A stretch of DNA of 21,436 nt from JARYMI01 sp037444845 (GCA_037444845.1 JBBILQ010000048.1:1-21436); one strand, 5' to 3'. Shown: positions 1-8,422, numbered from the stretch's first letter. Notes: generated from the sequence alone by a model not told the origin. Translations and numbers: made by a program.

Positions 1-605
1 TGGGAGTAAACGAGCAAGTTTATGATCGCGAAAAGCACGATGTCCTCTCCAACGCCTCCTGCACGACGAACTGCCTTGCTCCAGTGGCCAAAGTCCTCCA
101 CGAGACATTCGGCATCGAGAAAGCCTTCATGACAACAATCCATGCCTACACCAATGATCAGAGAATCCTCGACCAACCCCATAAAGACCTGCGCCGGGCC
201 CGGGCAGCGGCCGTCTCCCAGATTCCGACGACAACAGGCGCCGCCAAGGCCGTTGGCCTCGTTCTGCCTGAACTCAAGGGAAAGATCGACGGCATCGCCA
301 TCCGTGTGCCAACGCCCAACGTTTCGGTTGTCGACCTGGTGGCCCTTCTCAAGAAGAAAACGACAGAAAAAGAGGTCAACGGAGCCTTCAAACAGGCAGC
401 CAGCGGCAAGCTAAAAGGCATTCTTGATATTACCGAGGAGCCGCTCGTCTCGGTCGACTTCATGGCCAACCCCAATTCGGCTATCGTGGACGGAGAGTAC
501 ACCAAGATGGTTGACGAGAACCTGGTTAAAGTTTTAGCCTGGTACGACAACGAATGGGGTTATTCCTGCCGCCTGCGTGACCTGATTAAGTATATCTCCG
601 GGTGA
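1..605 (+). CDS. gap: glyceraldehyde-3-phosphate dehydrogenase, 5' end outside window
   Basis: Oxidative phosphorylation of glyceraldehyde-3-phosphate to 1,3-bisphosphoglycerate in cytoplasmic glycolysis. The reading frame is open from base 3, so the N-terminal NAD-binding half lies upstream of the window and only about 200 residues are present. The active-site signature SNASCTTNC is visible, with the catalytic Cys codon at 60-62. Further family blocks are the downstream TTIHAYTNDQ, the RRARAAA phosphate-site region, RVPTPNVSVVDL and the C-terminal WYDNEWGYSCR. The GTG at 84 is an internal Val and not a start. The stop is 6 bp before pgk, and the pgk Shine-Dalgarno sequence overlaps it, indicating one operon. 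Identification is secure. Confidence 0.97.
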   Translation, partial: GVNEQVYDREKHDVLSNASCTTNCLAPVAKVLHETFGIEKAFMTTIHAYTNDQRILDQPHKDLRRARAAAVSQIPTTTGAAKAVGLVLPELKGKIDGIAIRVPTPNVSVVDLVALLKKKTTEKEVNGAFKQAASGKLKGILDITEEPLVSVDFMANPNSAIVDGEYTKMVDENLVKVLAWYDNEWGYSCRLRDLIKYISG

Positions 606-611
606 AAGACA

Positions 612-1787
612 ATGAAACGCCTTGAGGACATCGAGTTTGCCGGAAAGACGGTCTTCCTCCGTGTGGACTTCAACGTCCCCTTGGACGAGAAGGGTGAGAT
701 CCGCGACGACACCCGAATCCGGGCCGCTCTGCCCACGATCAATTATCTTCTCAGCCAGTCCGCCAGATTGGTCATAGCCTCCCATCTCGGCCGGCCGAAA
801 GGCCAGTTTAATCCCAAATTCAGCTTGAAGCCGGCGGCTGAGCGGCTCTCCCAGCTCATCGGCCGGGAAGTTAGGCTGGCGCCGGGTGTCATCGGCGACG
901 AGGTTGAAAAGCTGAAGAAAGACCTCACCGGCGGGCAAGCGCTTCTCGTCGAGAACGTCCGCTTCCAGGCCCAGGAGACCAATAACGACGCTTCTTTTGC
1001 TCAAAAACTCGCCCAGGGAATTGACGTCTACGTGAACGACGCTTTCGGCGCCTGCCACCGCGCTCATGCCTCGGTCGTTGCCATCGCCAATTATGTCAAG
1101 GAGAAAGCCGCTGGTTATTTGCTTGAAAAGGAGATTGATTACTTAAGCCGTGCCGTCCGCGCGGCGGAAAAACCCTATGTCGCCATCCTTGGCGGAGCAA
1201 AGGTCTCGGATAAAATTCCGGTTATAGAAAGTCTGTTGAACAAGGCCGACCATATTCTTATCGGCGGCGCCATGGCCTACACGTTCTTCAAAGCTCAGGG
1301 AGAGGATGTCGGAAAATCGTTGGTTGAGGAAGAATTGAAGGAGCAGGCTCTGGCCATCCTGAACAAGGCCAGGGAAAGCAAGGTTGATTTTGTCCTTCCC
1401 CTCGACCATCTTTTGGCCGCAGCCGTAGACAAAGAGGCGGCCACAGAAGTTACTTCCACCTTCCCTTTTCCTCGAGACAAGATGGCCGTGGACATAGGCC
1501 CGCAGACTATCCAGAAATATGCCGGGATCATCGCCGCTGCGATGACTATCTTCTGGAACGGTCCGCTCGGCGTCTTCGAGATCGATAAGTTCAGCCAGGG
1601 GACGGTCAAGATTGCTGAAGCAGTCGCAAAATCTGCGGCCCTGTCCATTGTCGGAGGAGGAGACTCGATCGCGGCTGTGGAGAAAGCCGGCGTGACGAGC
1701 AAAATAAGCCATATTTCGACCGGCGGAGGCGCTTCACTCGAGTATTTGGCTAACGGAACACTGCCCGGCGTCGAGGCCCTGGGCTAA
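612..1787 (+). CDS. pgk: phosphoglycerate kinase
   Basis: Transfers the acyl phosphate of 1,3-bisphosphoglycerate to ADP in glycolysis, in the cytoplasm. At 391 residues it is full length for the family. The N-terminal substrate motif VFLRVDFNVPLDEKG, the ASHLGRP and DAFGACHRAHAS blocks, the hinge-region ILGGAKVSDKI, the nucleotide-site WNGPLGVFE and the C-terminal GGGDSIAAVEKAG and STGGGASLEYL are all present. The ATG is preceded at 6 bp spacing by GGTGA (601-605), which overlaps the gap stop codon. This implies translational coupling. tpiA follows 17 bp after the stop. Nothing looks damaged. Confidence 0.98.
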   Translation: MKRLEDIEFAGKTVFLRVDFNVPLDEKGEIRDDTRIRAALPTINYLLSQSARLVIASHLGRPKGQFNPKFSLKPAAERLSQLIGREVRLAPGVIGDEVEKLKKDLTGGQALLVENVRFQAQETNNDASFAQKLAQGIDVYVNDAFGACHRAHASVVAIANYVKEKAAGYLLEKEIDYLSRAVRAAEKPYVAILGGAKVSDKIPVIESLLNKADHILIGGAMAYTFFKAQGEDVGKSLVEEELKEQALAILNKARESKVDFVLPLDHLLAAAVDKEAATEVTSTFPFPRDKMAVDIGPQTIQKYAGIIAAAMTIFWNGPLGVFEIDKFSQGTVKIAEAVAKSAALSIVGGGDSIAAVEKAGVTSKISHISTGGGASLEYLANGTLPGVEALG

Positions 1788-1804
1788 GTTGATTGAGGAT
1801 GAAT

Positions 1805-2587
1805 ATGAAGACCAAAATTCCTTTTGTGGCCGGCAACTGGAAAATGCACATGAACATACCCGAGGCCCGCGACCTGGCCTCAAAAATCGTCAGGTCAAGC
1901 CTCGGGCTCCCCGAAGCAGAGATCGTCATTGCCCCGCCCTTTACAGCCCTGAGCGAGGTGTCGAAGGTCCTTGAAGGCAGCTCTGTTCAGCTTTCCGGTC
2001 AGGACCTTTTCTGGCAAGAGAAAGGGGCTTTCACGGGAGAGATCTCAGCCTCGATGCTAAAAAACGCCGGATGTCAGTATGTCATCATCGGGCACTCAGA
2101 GCGGAGGCAGTTTTTCGGGGAGACTGATAGCAGTGTCAATAAGAAAATTCGAGCCGCTATCCAACACAACCTCTTCCCCATCGTGTGCATCGGCGAATCC
2201 TTAGAGGAAAGAGAAAAGGGTGAGACGATGACCAAAGTCACCGGGCAACTCGAAGACGGGCTTAACGGCCTTGCCGGCGACGAAGTCGAGCGAGTCATCA
2301 TCGCTTATGAACCGGTCTGGGCGATCGGGACAGGAAAGACAGCTACCCCAGCCCAGGCCGAGGAAGTCCAGGCTTTTATCAGGGAAAAACTTGCCTCGAG
2401 ATATGGAAAAGACCCGGCCTCCTGTGCTATAATCCTTTACGGCGGCTCGGTCAAGCCGGCGAACTCTTATGCTCTCCTGAGTGAGAAGAATATCGACGGC
2501 TTCCTTGTCGGCGGCGCGTCGCTCGAGGCGGAGCTGTTCATCCAGATCATCGAGCGGGCAATTCAGGCGTTTAAGGAAAAAAAATGA
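1805..2587 (+). CDS. tpiA: triose-phosphate isomerase
   Basis: Interconverts dihydroxyacetone phosphate and glyceraldehyde-3-phosphate in the cytoplasm. The TIM-barrel landmarks are the substrate Lys in FVAGNWKMH near the N-terminus, the catalytic His in IGHSERRQ, the catalytic Glu in AYEPVWAIGTGK, and the phosphate-binding YGGSVKP and FLVGGASL. I chose the ATG at 1805 because GAGG at 1795-1798 sits 6 bp upstream and the product MKTKIPFVAGNWKM matches the usual TPI N-terminus. In-frame ATG 1799 and TTG 1793 are possible but overlap the ribosome binding site. The stop overlaps the secG start as ATGA. It is the third gene of the gap-pgk-tpiA-secG operon. Confidence 0.96.
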   Translation: MKTKIPFVAGNWKMHMNIPEARDLASKIVRSSLGLPEAEIVIAPPFTALSEVSKVLEGSSVQLSGQDLFWQEKGAFTGEISASMLKNAGCQYVIIGHSERRQFFGETDSSVNKKIRAAIQHNLFPIVCIGESLEEREKGETMTKVTGQLEDGLNGLAGDEVERVIIAYEPVWAIGTGKTATPAQAEEVQAFIREKLASRYGKDPASCAIILYGGSVKPANSYALLSEKNIDGFLVGGASLEAELFIQIIERAIQAFKEKK

Positions 2588-3011
2588 GCGCGATCATAAC
2601 ATTTATTCATATTGTCATCTGCTTTGTCTTGATAATTGCCGTCCTTCTTCAATCCGGCAAGGCCGCTGACCTGGCCGGCGCCTTTGGAGGCGGGGGAAGT
2701 CAGACTGCCTTCGGTCCCAGGGGAGCGGCGACTCTGCTCGCCAAGGTCACGACGATTTGCGCGGTCCTTTTTATGGTAACTTCGCTGGGCTTATGGATGC
2801 TTTCGGCCAGGGGAACAAAATCCGTGGTTAGCGGCGAGCAGCCGGCCAAGCAGGCTGCCACGCCTGAGACAAAAAAAGAGACGCCAACACCGGCAGCTCC
2901 GACCCAAAAAAAGGNNNNNNNNNNNNNNNNNNNNNNNNNNNNNNNNNNNNNNNNNNNNNNNNNNNNNNNNNNCCAAAGGACGAGACGCCTGCCAAGAAAA
3001 ACCTCGATTAA
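2584..3011 (+). CDS. secG: preprotein translocase subunit SecG (interrupted by assembly gap)
   Basis: Small inner-membrane subunit of the SecYEG channel that assists SecA-driven export. The product has a first membrane helix (about residues 5-22), the SecG loop LLQSGKAADLAGAFGGG with SQTAFGPRGAAT, and a second helix (about 58-78). These are followed by a Lys/Pro/Thr/Glu-rich hydrophilic tail that runs into 58 N. After the gap, the frame encoding PKDETPAKKNLD and a TAA at 3009-3011 continues the same composition, so I take it as the true C-terminus. That frame is shifted relative to the start, which means the N-run length is not real. The order tpiA-secG-tRNA-Leu is a common bacterial arrangement. 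Confidence 0.88.
2915..2972. other. assembly gap (58 N) inside the secG tail
   Basis: A run of 58 undetermined bases separates two stretches of the same low-complexity Lys/Pro/Thr/Glu coding tail. The frame on the right (base 2973) is offset from the frame on the left, so the true gap length differs from 58 by a non-multiple of three. Repetitive codons here probably broke the assembly. Confidence 0.95.
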
Positions 3012-3044
3012 CAGCCGATACGGGGAAAACCTCCCCCAGCGAAT

Positions 3045-3132
3045 GCCGAAGTGGTGGAATTGGCAGACACGCTAGCTTGAGGGGCTAGTGAGCACTTAAC
3101 CGCTCGTAGGGGTTCGAGTCCCCTCTTCGGCA
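3045..3132 (+). tRNA. tRNA-Leu (anticodon GAG)
   Basis: Acceptor arm GCCGAAG (3045-3051) pairs fully with CTTCGGC (3125-3131), with discriminator A at 3132. The anticodon stem CTAGC/GCTAG encloses the loop TTGAGGG with anticodon GAG, reading CUC/CUU. A long class II variable arm, typical of leucine, is followed by a T arm GGGG-TTCGAGT-CCCC. The 3' CCA is not encoded. The gene lies 33 bp after the secG stop on the same strand and may be co-transcribed. Confidence 0.96.
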
Positions 3133-3170
3133 TTCCCCTCTCGCCTCAGTTAATTCATTCCCGTTAATGC

Positions 3171-3608
3171 TCAGGTGCGGCTGGCAACCCAGAGGGAAAA
3201 GTCCGCCTCCGGCATGGCGCCGCTCGTCCGACCCCTTTCCGTTCCCTTTTGAAGGACAACGAAAGTCGGGACTCCCTTGACGCCGAACGAAGCGGCCAGC
3301 TCGGCGTGGCGGTCGACGTTCAATTTAATCACCATGATTTCGCCGGCGCGCCTCCTGGCCAGCCGTTCGATGACAGGATGCATCGTCATGCAAGGCGCGC
3401 ATGTGGGCGAATAGAAGTCGATGAGGAGGGCCAGGCTGGAATGCTGGATCAGGACAGCCATATTCTCCGGCGGCAGCTCGAGCACAGCGCCCGGCGCCGA
3501 AAGAGCGTTTTTGCAACGGCCGCAGACGACCGTTTTTCCTCCGGCGTCGACGGGATAATTGTTGGTGGCTCCGCAACGAAAACAACTGACTCTCTTTTTC
3601 TCAGCCAT
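3171..3608 (-). CDS. thioredoxin-2-like protein with N-terminal zinc finger
   Basis: Likely a cytoplasmic disulfide reductase of the TrxC (thioredoxin 2) type. The 145-residue length matches TrxC. Residues 9-32 hold two CxxC pairs (C9/C12 and C29/C32) expected to bind zinc. The thioredoxin fold follows with LLIDFYSP and the redox pair C70-A-P-C73. The cis-Pro loop GVPTFVVL comes later. The residue before the first redox Cys is Thr, where canonical thioredoxins have Trp, and the dipeptide is Ala-Pro, not Gly-Pro, so redox potential or partners may differ. It is transcribed on the strand opposite the glycolytic operon and is separated by about 100 bp from the gene upstream of it. trxC would be a reasonable symbol, but the altered WCGPC makes orthology uncertain. 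Confidence 0.88.
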   Translation of the reverse strand: MAEKKRVSCFRCGATNNYPVDAGGKTVVCGRCKNALSAPGAVLELPPENMAVLIQHSSLALLIDFYSPTCAPCMTMHPVIERLARRRAGEIMVIKLNVDRHAELAASFGVKGVPTFVVLQKGTERGRTSGAMPEADFSLWVASRT

Positions 3609-3625
3609 GATTCCGGGACGTTATT

Positions 3626-3691
3626 CTATTTATAGTCGCTCTTTTCTTTCAGGAATCTTAAGCCAATCCTGGCTAACTGGGCAGGTGTCAT
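3626..3691 (-). CDS. possible 21-residue small protein
   Basis: This short open frame starts 17 bp after the stop of the 444-aa gene on the same strand and ends 17 bp before the thioredoxin start. It encodes a basic, helix-prone peptide beginning MTPAQLARIGLRFL. The upstream AAAAGAAA is only a weak ribosome binding site. Position between two co-directional genes suggests coupling, but a chance frame is equally possible, and I recognise no family. Confidence 0.22.
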   Translation of the reverse strand: MTPAQLARIGLRFLKEKSDYK

Positions 3692-3708
3692 TTTCTTTTG
3701 AAGAAGAA

Positions 3709-5043
3709 TCAATAATCGAAGGTGATTAGCCCGACCTTGCTTTTTATCTGTTCGCGGATGGCCCCTTTGGTGATCCTCTTCTCTTTCTCGGCTTTGATGG
3801 CTTTGAAAAGCTCGTAGGTCGTAAGGATTCCGTTGCCGTCGTTTACGGCTTCGCCAATCTGAGTTTCAGTAAACGGAACTCCCCGCAACCTGGCTTCAGT
3901 CCGGCGATAATAATTCCCAAGCAAGAGCGCTTTCATCCTGGTGTTATCGAATTCCTGCATTCGCCTGCCCTTGAACCTTTGAAGAAGCAGGCAGTCATCC
4001 CCTGCAGCCTCGCTTTCGCTGCTCCTCAGCGTCACGAGAATGAGCTCGCTGCCCCTAATGAGCTGTTCGACCGATTTTTCGTCTTCATCGACGAGCCAGA
4101 TGTCTTCTTCTTTGATCCGGATAACGTGCCTCCAGTATTCATCGACATCGATGACGTTGAGCCACTCCAGGTATTTAAACGCCCGGACCACAGCCTGCTT
4201 GAGGTCTTGACCTTCTGCGGTCAGCAGTTTGTTAAAGGGCCCTTGTTCGGTGGCCCTGATTTCTTCGATCTTCTCTTCAAGGCGGAGCATGGCCTCGCGG
4301 TGCCTTTCTTTCTCCTCGTCCATTTGCCTGCGGACATCCAAAAGTCCAGGAAAAACATAGTCATAAGAGTTAAGCCAGCTTTCCGTTTCTTTTGCTCCTG
4401 AGGCTGGCCGGGGGGAGATCTCGCCCAGAATCTCGTTCAGAACCAACTTGGCGACATCCAGGTTTTTCTCTCCGAACCAGGGAAGGAGAAGGTAAAACCC
4501 TTTGCCCTTGCGGAGGAGAAAAGACACGGGATAATTCCTGTAGCTTTCAGCCAGGACGTGGAGCTCGCCGTTGTAGGGAGGGTCCCATTCTTTTAGGTTC
4601 AGGCTTTTCCCTAAGCTGTTCTGGGTCGGAAATAGCTCGCAGGCGTGAGAGACGTATGGCCGGAACTGAGTGAAGATCGTCGCGTAGGGCTCCTCGGCGA
4701 TTTCGTAAATCTTTGTGGGAAGCTTATTCTCTTCGAATTTCAGATGAGGAATTTCGCCGATGATGTTGGTCAGGTGGTACTCCTGACAGTGTCCAACGAA
4801 ACAAACGATCGCCCCACCCTCATCGACGATCTTTTCAAAATTTTCCGAATCGCCGGCATGGAGACCGCTGGCGTAGCTGCTCAGCTCGGCTTGATAAAAG
4901 ACAACCCGACAGTCTTCCGCCGGAAAGAGACTTTCCACTTTTCCCGTCTTCCAGTTTGTTTCTTTGAGCTCGGCGTCAAATTTTTCTTCCAAAAGGCGTC
5001 GACAATCGCTTTCTTTAAAGTCCAAAAGCAATATTTTGGCCAT
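3709..5043 (-). CDS. 444-aa protein: N-terminal alpha/beta domain, coiled coil, C-terminal nuclease-like fold
   Basis: Not a named family that I can recall. Residues 1-205 look like an alpha/beta Rossmann-type domain (MAKILLLDF start, GGAIVCFVGHCQ turn, FYLLLPWFG) resembling glutamine-amidotransferase-like sensors. Residues about 238-265 are a charged coiled coil. Residues about 268-415 follow the order of PD-(D/E)XK-like domains found after such coiled coils: helix LLTAEGQDLKQAVVRAFKYL, strand DIWLVDEDE, strand ELILVTLRS, then ALLLGNYYR and ILTTYELF. The strand that should carry ExK reads ILVTLRSS, so the metal-binding lysine appears lost and the domain may only bind. The start ATG at 5043 follows a GAGGGAAG ribosome site. 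A promoter lies at 5123-5151. Function is unknown; the fold assignment is inference. Confidence 0.7.
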   Translation of the reverse strand: MAKILLLDFKESDCRRLLEEKFDAELKETNWKTGKVESLFPAEDCRVVFYQAELSSYASGLHAGDSENFEKIVDEGGAIVCFVGHCQEYHLTNIIGEIPHLKFEENKLPTKIYEIAEEPYATIFTQFRPYVSHACELFPTQNSLGKSLNLKEWDPPYNGELHVLAESYRNYPVSFLLRKGKGFYLLLPWFGEKNLDVAKLVLNEILGEISPRPASGAKETESWLNSYDYVFPGLLDVRRQMDEEKERHREAMLRLEEKIEEIRATEQGPFNKLLTAEGQDLKQAVVRAFKYLEWLNVIDVDEYWRHVIRIKEEDIWLVDEDEKSVEQLIRGSELILVTLRSSESEAAGDDCLLLQRFKGRRMQEFDNTRMKALLLGNYYRRTEARLRGVPFTETQIGEAVNDGNGILTTYELFKAIKAEKEKRITKGAIREQIKSKVGLITFDY

Positions 5044-5122
5044 GGCCGTCTTCCCTCTTATTTAGTCGGAAATTGACCAAGCATGATGAGCTTCAGCCTT
5101 TTCAAAAACCAGGTCGAAACAA

Positions 5123-5151
5123 TATATATCCAAAAGGCAGGCAAGTGTCAA
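5123..5151 (-). promoter_or_regulatory. sigma70-type promoter for the 444-aa gene
   Basis: On the minus strand, TTGACA (5151-5146) is followed after exactly 17 bp by TATATA (5128-5123). Transcription would start near 5116, giving a leader of about 70 nt before the ATG at 5043. Confidence 0.6.
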
Positions 5152-5276
5152 CATAAGCTGGAATGCCCGGAAGAACTTAATTCCCCGATGCCAACCTCCG
5201 GAGGATGGACGGGGGATCGGAGAATCACTTCACGAGAGACGATGGGAAATCAGCTCTGTTCTTTTAACTAATCTTC

Positions 5277-5747
5277 CTAAGGGTCTAGGGGACAGGGGCG
5301 CCGGTGGAACAGGTCGCCCTCGATGAGCACAGCCATATCGTCTGATCTAAAAAACAACGTTGTCAGGACATGAACCTTCAGGTCGATATCTTTCTCCCCG
5401 GGTGTCCCTTTTTTTAAAGGAGCGTATCCCAACGTGACTTGGGATTGAATTTTGGACAGATTATGCCTGGCCACGATAAGTCTCAGTTCTTTCAAAACAT
5501 CTTTCCATCCGGTTGAAGTCCTTCTTCCTTGCCTCTTGAGAACAGGTTTTTTTAGATACGTTTTCAAAAACCTTTCTTGGGCATTCTTATCACTCATTGG
5601 CTTCTCACGGAGATCGCTCACCATCTTCCCAAGCATCATATTTTCTTTTTCAACCCTGTCGGCCACCCGTTTTTCCATGGAAGACGGCCCTGCCCAGAAA
5701 ATCTTTGGCCCCCGATACTTAGGTTTTGAATACTCCGGTTTTTTCAC
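5277..5747 (-). CDS. hypothetical protein, 156 aa
   Basis: I do not recognise a family. The protein is basic and soluble, with no signal peptide or membrane segment. The N-terminus is rich in Lys/Pro/Tyr, then a helical segment (KRVADRVEKENMMLGKMVSD) and a more hydrophobic C-terminal part (KVHVLTTLFF, MAVLIEGDLF). The GTG start at 5747 is supported by AGGAGG five bases upstream. The gene sits 97 bp downstream of the kinase gene on the same strand and could be in its transcript. The good ribosome site and absence of frame breaks argue that it is real. Confidence 0.6.
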   Translation of the reverse strand: MKKPEYSKPKYRGPKIFWAGPSSMEKRVADRVEKENMMLGKMVSDLREKPMSDKNAQERFLKTYLKKPVLKRQGRRTSTGWKDVLKELRLIVARHNLSKIQSQVTLGYAPLKKGTPGEKDIDLKVHVLTTLFFRSDDMAVLIEGDLFHRRPCPLDP

Positions 5748-5844
5748 CTTGCCCTCCTTTGTCTTGTTTTCTTCGAACGATACAAGCGGTTTTCCCTTTG
5801 TTACTCAATCATCGACTACCCCCTTTCATCGTTTTTGAGGTTGG

Positions 5845-8391
5845 TTAGAGCTTGCCGTATTTTTTCAATTTTTCTTTGTAGTTCGCCTCCTCTTTCTTGA
5901 GAATCTCCTGGAAACGCGGCTCATCGTTCAGCTTCTTGTATACGGGGTTTCTGGCCAACGATGGATAGGAATAGAGGTATTCTCCGTGAGTCTCAAACCC
6001 CTTCTCGATCCCGGCTTCCATGTTGCCAATTGCTTCCTCTTTCATCCCGAGAAGAATATAAATCCAGGTGACCACAAATCCCTTTCTATCCTCTTTGTGG
6101 ATACAGGCCAGGGCCTTTTCTTTTTCTCCCCTGGCGGCCTCTAATAAACCCTGGTTCAAGATTACGTCTGTATGACCGGGTTTTATATTCTGGGCCCTTT
6201 GGATCTCTTTTTCTGCCTCGTTCAGCCTGTGTGTCATAACAAGCAGGATGGCGTGATATAACCGCGCGGCGAAGTTTTCTGGGTCCTTTTCGATGGTCGT
6301 TTCAATCAGACCGATGGCTTTGTCGAACTCACCCAAACACAGCTGACAGTAGGCGTTCTGAATGAGAGGCGAGACATAAAGAGGGTCGCGTTTAGCCGCT
6401 CGCGATAAAAATTTGGCGGCTTTTTTGTACAATCCGATGCTCCTCAAAAAAGCGCCCGCGTCGGCGTTGACAACAGGGTTATCCGGGTCCAGCTCAAGAG
6501 CTTTCTGGAAACATTGAAACGCCCGATCGTTTTCGGCCTTGTTGAAATATGCCCAACCGAGGCCCAGGTTCGTTTCAGCAGAGTCCGGGTTGAGACGATG
6601 GGCCTCATCATAATTCCTGAACATCCTCTCCAGAGCTTGTTCCCTTTCTTCTGGCCCCCTGGTGCCGTGATAAAGGCCCTCGTAGGCGTTTCCCAGGCCC
6701 CAGTAGGCCAGTGCATAATTCGGGTCTATCTCGATGGCCTTCTCATACATCCTGACGCCTTCATCGAAATCTTCTTCCCGGCGGGTACTGGGATAGACTT
6801 CTTCGAGAAGCTTCATCCCCTCAAGATAATAGAAAAAAGCCTCTATATCTATCGGCTCCCTTAATTTGCTTATGTCCAACTTCTTCTCGTCCAGTTGTTT
6901 CTTCAGGGCACGAGAGATGTACCTCGGGATTTCGTCCTCCATCGCGAAAAAACTCGCCTTGCCTCGGTCAACTTGATAGGACTGGAAGACGAAATTCTGC
7001 TTGGCGTCGATCAGCTCAGCTTTCAGCCGGATTTTCTCCTCCTCGGCCTGAAGCGTCAACCGTAAGAGGTAATCCGCGCCGAGCTCCTGTCCGATCCTTT
7101 TGGCGCCTTTCCTCTCGTATTCGTAGTTAGCAACAGAGAGCATCGGGAGAGGTCTCAGGCCGGGAATGCTGGAGAGTTTTGTGATAATGTTATCCTGAAG
7201 GCCGATGCAAAGGAATCCTTGGTCTTTGAGAGGGCTGTAGTCCTCAACGGGAAGGACAGCGATCGTTTTTTTCCACGACAGTCCCCCCGGCTTCGAAAAC
7301 TGTTGGGTGATGAAGTAACCTGCGGTGGCAAGGATAGCCACGATCATAAAGACCTGGAGAAACCGAAGGCCCTTCGCCTGCTGGCGGGCTCTTTTCAAGC
7401 TTCGCTTTCCCGTCAGACTCAGGATTTCTCTTGTTTTGAGGTCATTTTCCACCTGATCGAGGTCTGCGATCAGCTCCTCTGCAGTTTGGTATCTTATCTC
7501 CCTGTCCTTTTCCAGACACTTCAAGATGATGCGGCTGAGAGCCTCAGGAATCTCAGCATTGATCTCGCGCGGGTCCCTGGGTGTCTCGATGACGTGTTTC
7601 AGCGCGAGGCTCAAGCCGCTTTCACTCTCGAAAGGCGTTCTTCCCGCAACCATCTCGTAGAGGACAACTCCCAACGAATAGAGATCGGAGCGTCCGTCGA
7701 TCTCCTTCCCTTCCACCCTTTCCGGCGATATATAGGCCGGGGTGCCGATAACCACTCCCGTCTCTGTTGTCCCATCTGATTTGAGAAAACGTGCCAGTCC
7801 AAAATCCATGATCCGCGCTTTTCCTTCCTCATCGATCATGATATTTTGTGGCTTCAAATCCCTGTGCAGGACTCCCAGACGATGAGCTTCGGCCAGTCCC
7901 TCGCTAACTTGGCGGGCGATAGGGACCGCTTGTTCGGGGCTCAGTCGGCCCACTTTCTTGATCAGGCGCCTTAGATTCTCCCCCTTTACATATTCCATGG
8001 TGATATAGGGAATCCCTTTCTCCTCATTCAAGTCGTACATCCGGGCCACGTTCTTGTGGACGATCTGGCGGGCAGCCTTGAGTTCAGTCCGGAAGCGTTC
8101 GAGAGCTACACTGTCGGAAGCGGCTTCTGGCCTGATCAGCTTGAGAGCTGTTTCCTCGCCGAGCTTCATATCCAACACCCTGAATACTGTTCCCATGCCG
8201 CCTTTTCCCAGCTCCTCGATGACCTGGTATCTCCCGGCAAAGAAAGTTCCGGGAGTCAATTCCAAGCCAGGAAGAAGGAGGGTTTCGCTCTGAGAGTCAG
8301 CGCCTTCATCGGGACGAATGAGCGGGGTCCCGCACTCGCCGCAGAAATGTTGAGTATCTGGGTTTACGGAAGAACATTTAGGGCATTTCAT
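5845..8391 (-). CDS. membrane Ser/Thr protein kinase with zinc ribbon, TolB/FlgO-like domain and TPRs
   Basis: An 848-residue Hanks-type kinase, probably a signalling receptor anchored in the inner membrane. Domains in order: a short zinc ribbon (C3, C6, C17, C20); the kinase domain from about 53 to 310 with glycine loop GKGGMGTVF (62-70), Lys in ALKLI (84), HRDLKPQN (176-183) and DFG (196-198); one membrane helix at about 343-364; a region starting KKTIAVLPVEDYSP (about 374-500) like the TolB/FlgO N-terminal fold; then many tetratricopeptide repeats (NYALAYWGLGNAYEGL and similar) to the C-terminus. All catalytic residues are present, so it should be active. The TPR part should face outward and bind proteins. 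Substrates cannot be read from the sequence. A promoter lies at 8423-8451. Confidence 0.92.
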   Translation of the reverse strand: MKCPKCSSVNPDTQHFCGECGTPLIRPDEGADSQSETLLLPGLELTPGTFFAGRYQVIEELGKGGMGTVFRVLDMKLGEETALKLIRPEAASDSVALERFRTELKAARQIVHKNVARMYDLNEEKGIPYITMEYVKGENLRRLIKKVGRLSPEQAVPIARQVSEGLAEAHRLGVLHRDLKPQNIMIDEEGKARIMDFGLARFLKSDGTTETGVVIGTPAYISPERVEGKEIDGRSDLYSLGVVLYEMVAGRTPFESESGLSLALKHVIETPRDPREINAEIPEALSRIILKCLEKDREIRYQTAEELIADLDQVENDLKTREILSLTGKRSLKRARQQAKGLRFLQVFMIVAILATAGYFITQQFSKPGGLSWKKTIAVLPVEDYSPLKDQGFLCIGLQDNIITKLSSIPGLRPLPMLSVANYEYERKGAKRIGQELGADYLLRLTLQAEEEKIRLKAELIDAKQNFVFQSYQVDRGKASFFAMEDEIPRYISRALKKQLDEKKLDISKLREPIDIEAFFYYLEGMKLLEEVYPSTRREEDFDEGVRMYEKAIEIDPNYALAYWGLGNAYEGLYHGTRGPEEREQALERMFRNYDEAHRLNPDSAETNLGLGWAYFNKAENDRAFQCFQKALELDPDNPVVNADAGAFLRSIGLYKKAAKFLSRAAKRDPLYVSPLIQNAYCQLCLGEFDKAIGLIETTIEKDPENFAARLYHAILLVMTHRLNEAEKEIQRAQNIKPGHTDVILNQGLLEAARGEKEKALACIHKEDRKGFVVTWIYILLGMKEEAIGNMEAGIEKGFETHGEYLYSYPSLARNPVYKKLNDEPRFQEILKKEEANYKEKLKKYGKL

Positions 8392-8422
8392 GGCGCGCCG
8401 GCCCTATTTTCTGCTTGGCTAA

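Noticed and set aside
2584..3075. secG frame reading through the N-run to 3075
   Set aside because: It enters the tRNA-Leu and its post-gap residues do not match the Lys/Pro tail; the shifted frame with stop at 3011 does.
1748..3677. GGCTAAC at 1748-1754 (in pgk) and 3671-3677 as attC arms
   Set aside because: No partner GTTAGCC arm or stem nearby; the first is inside a conserved gene.
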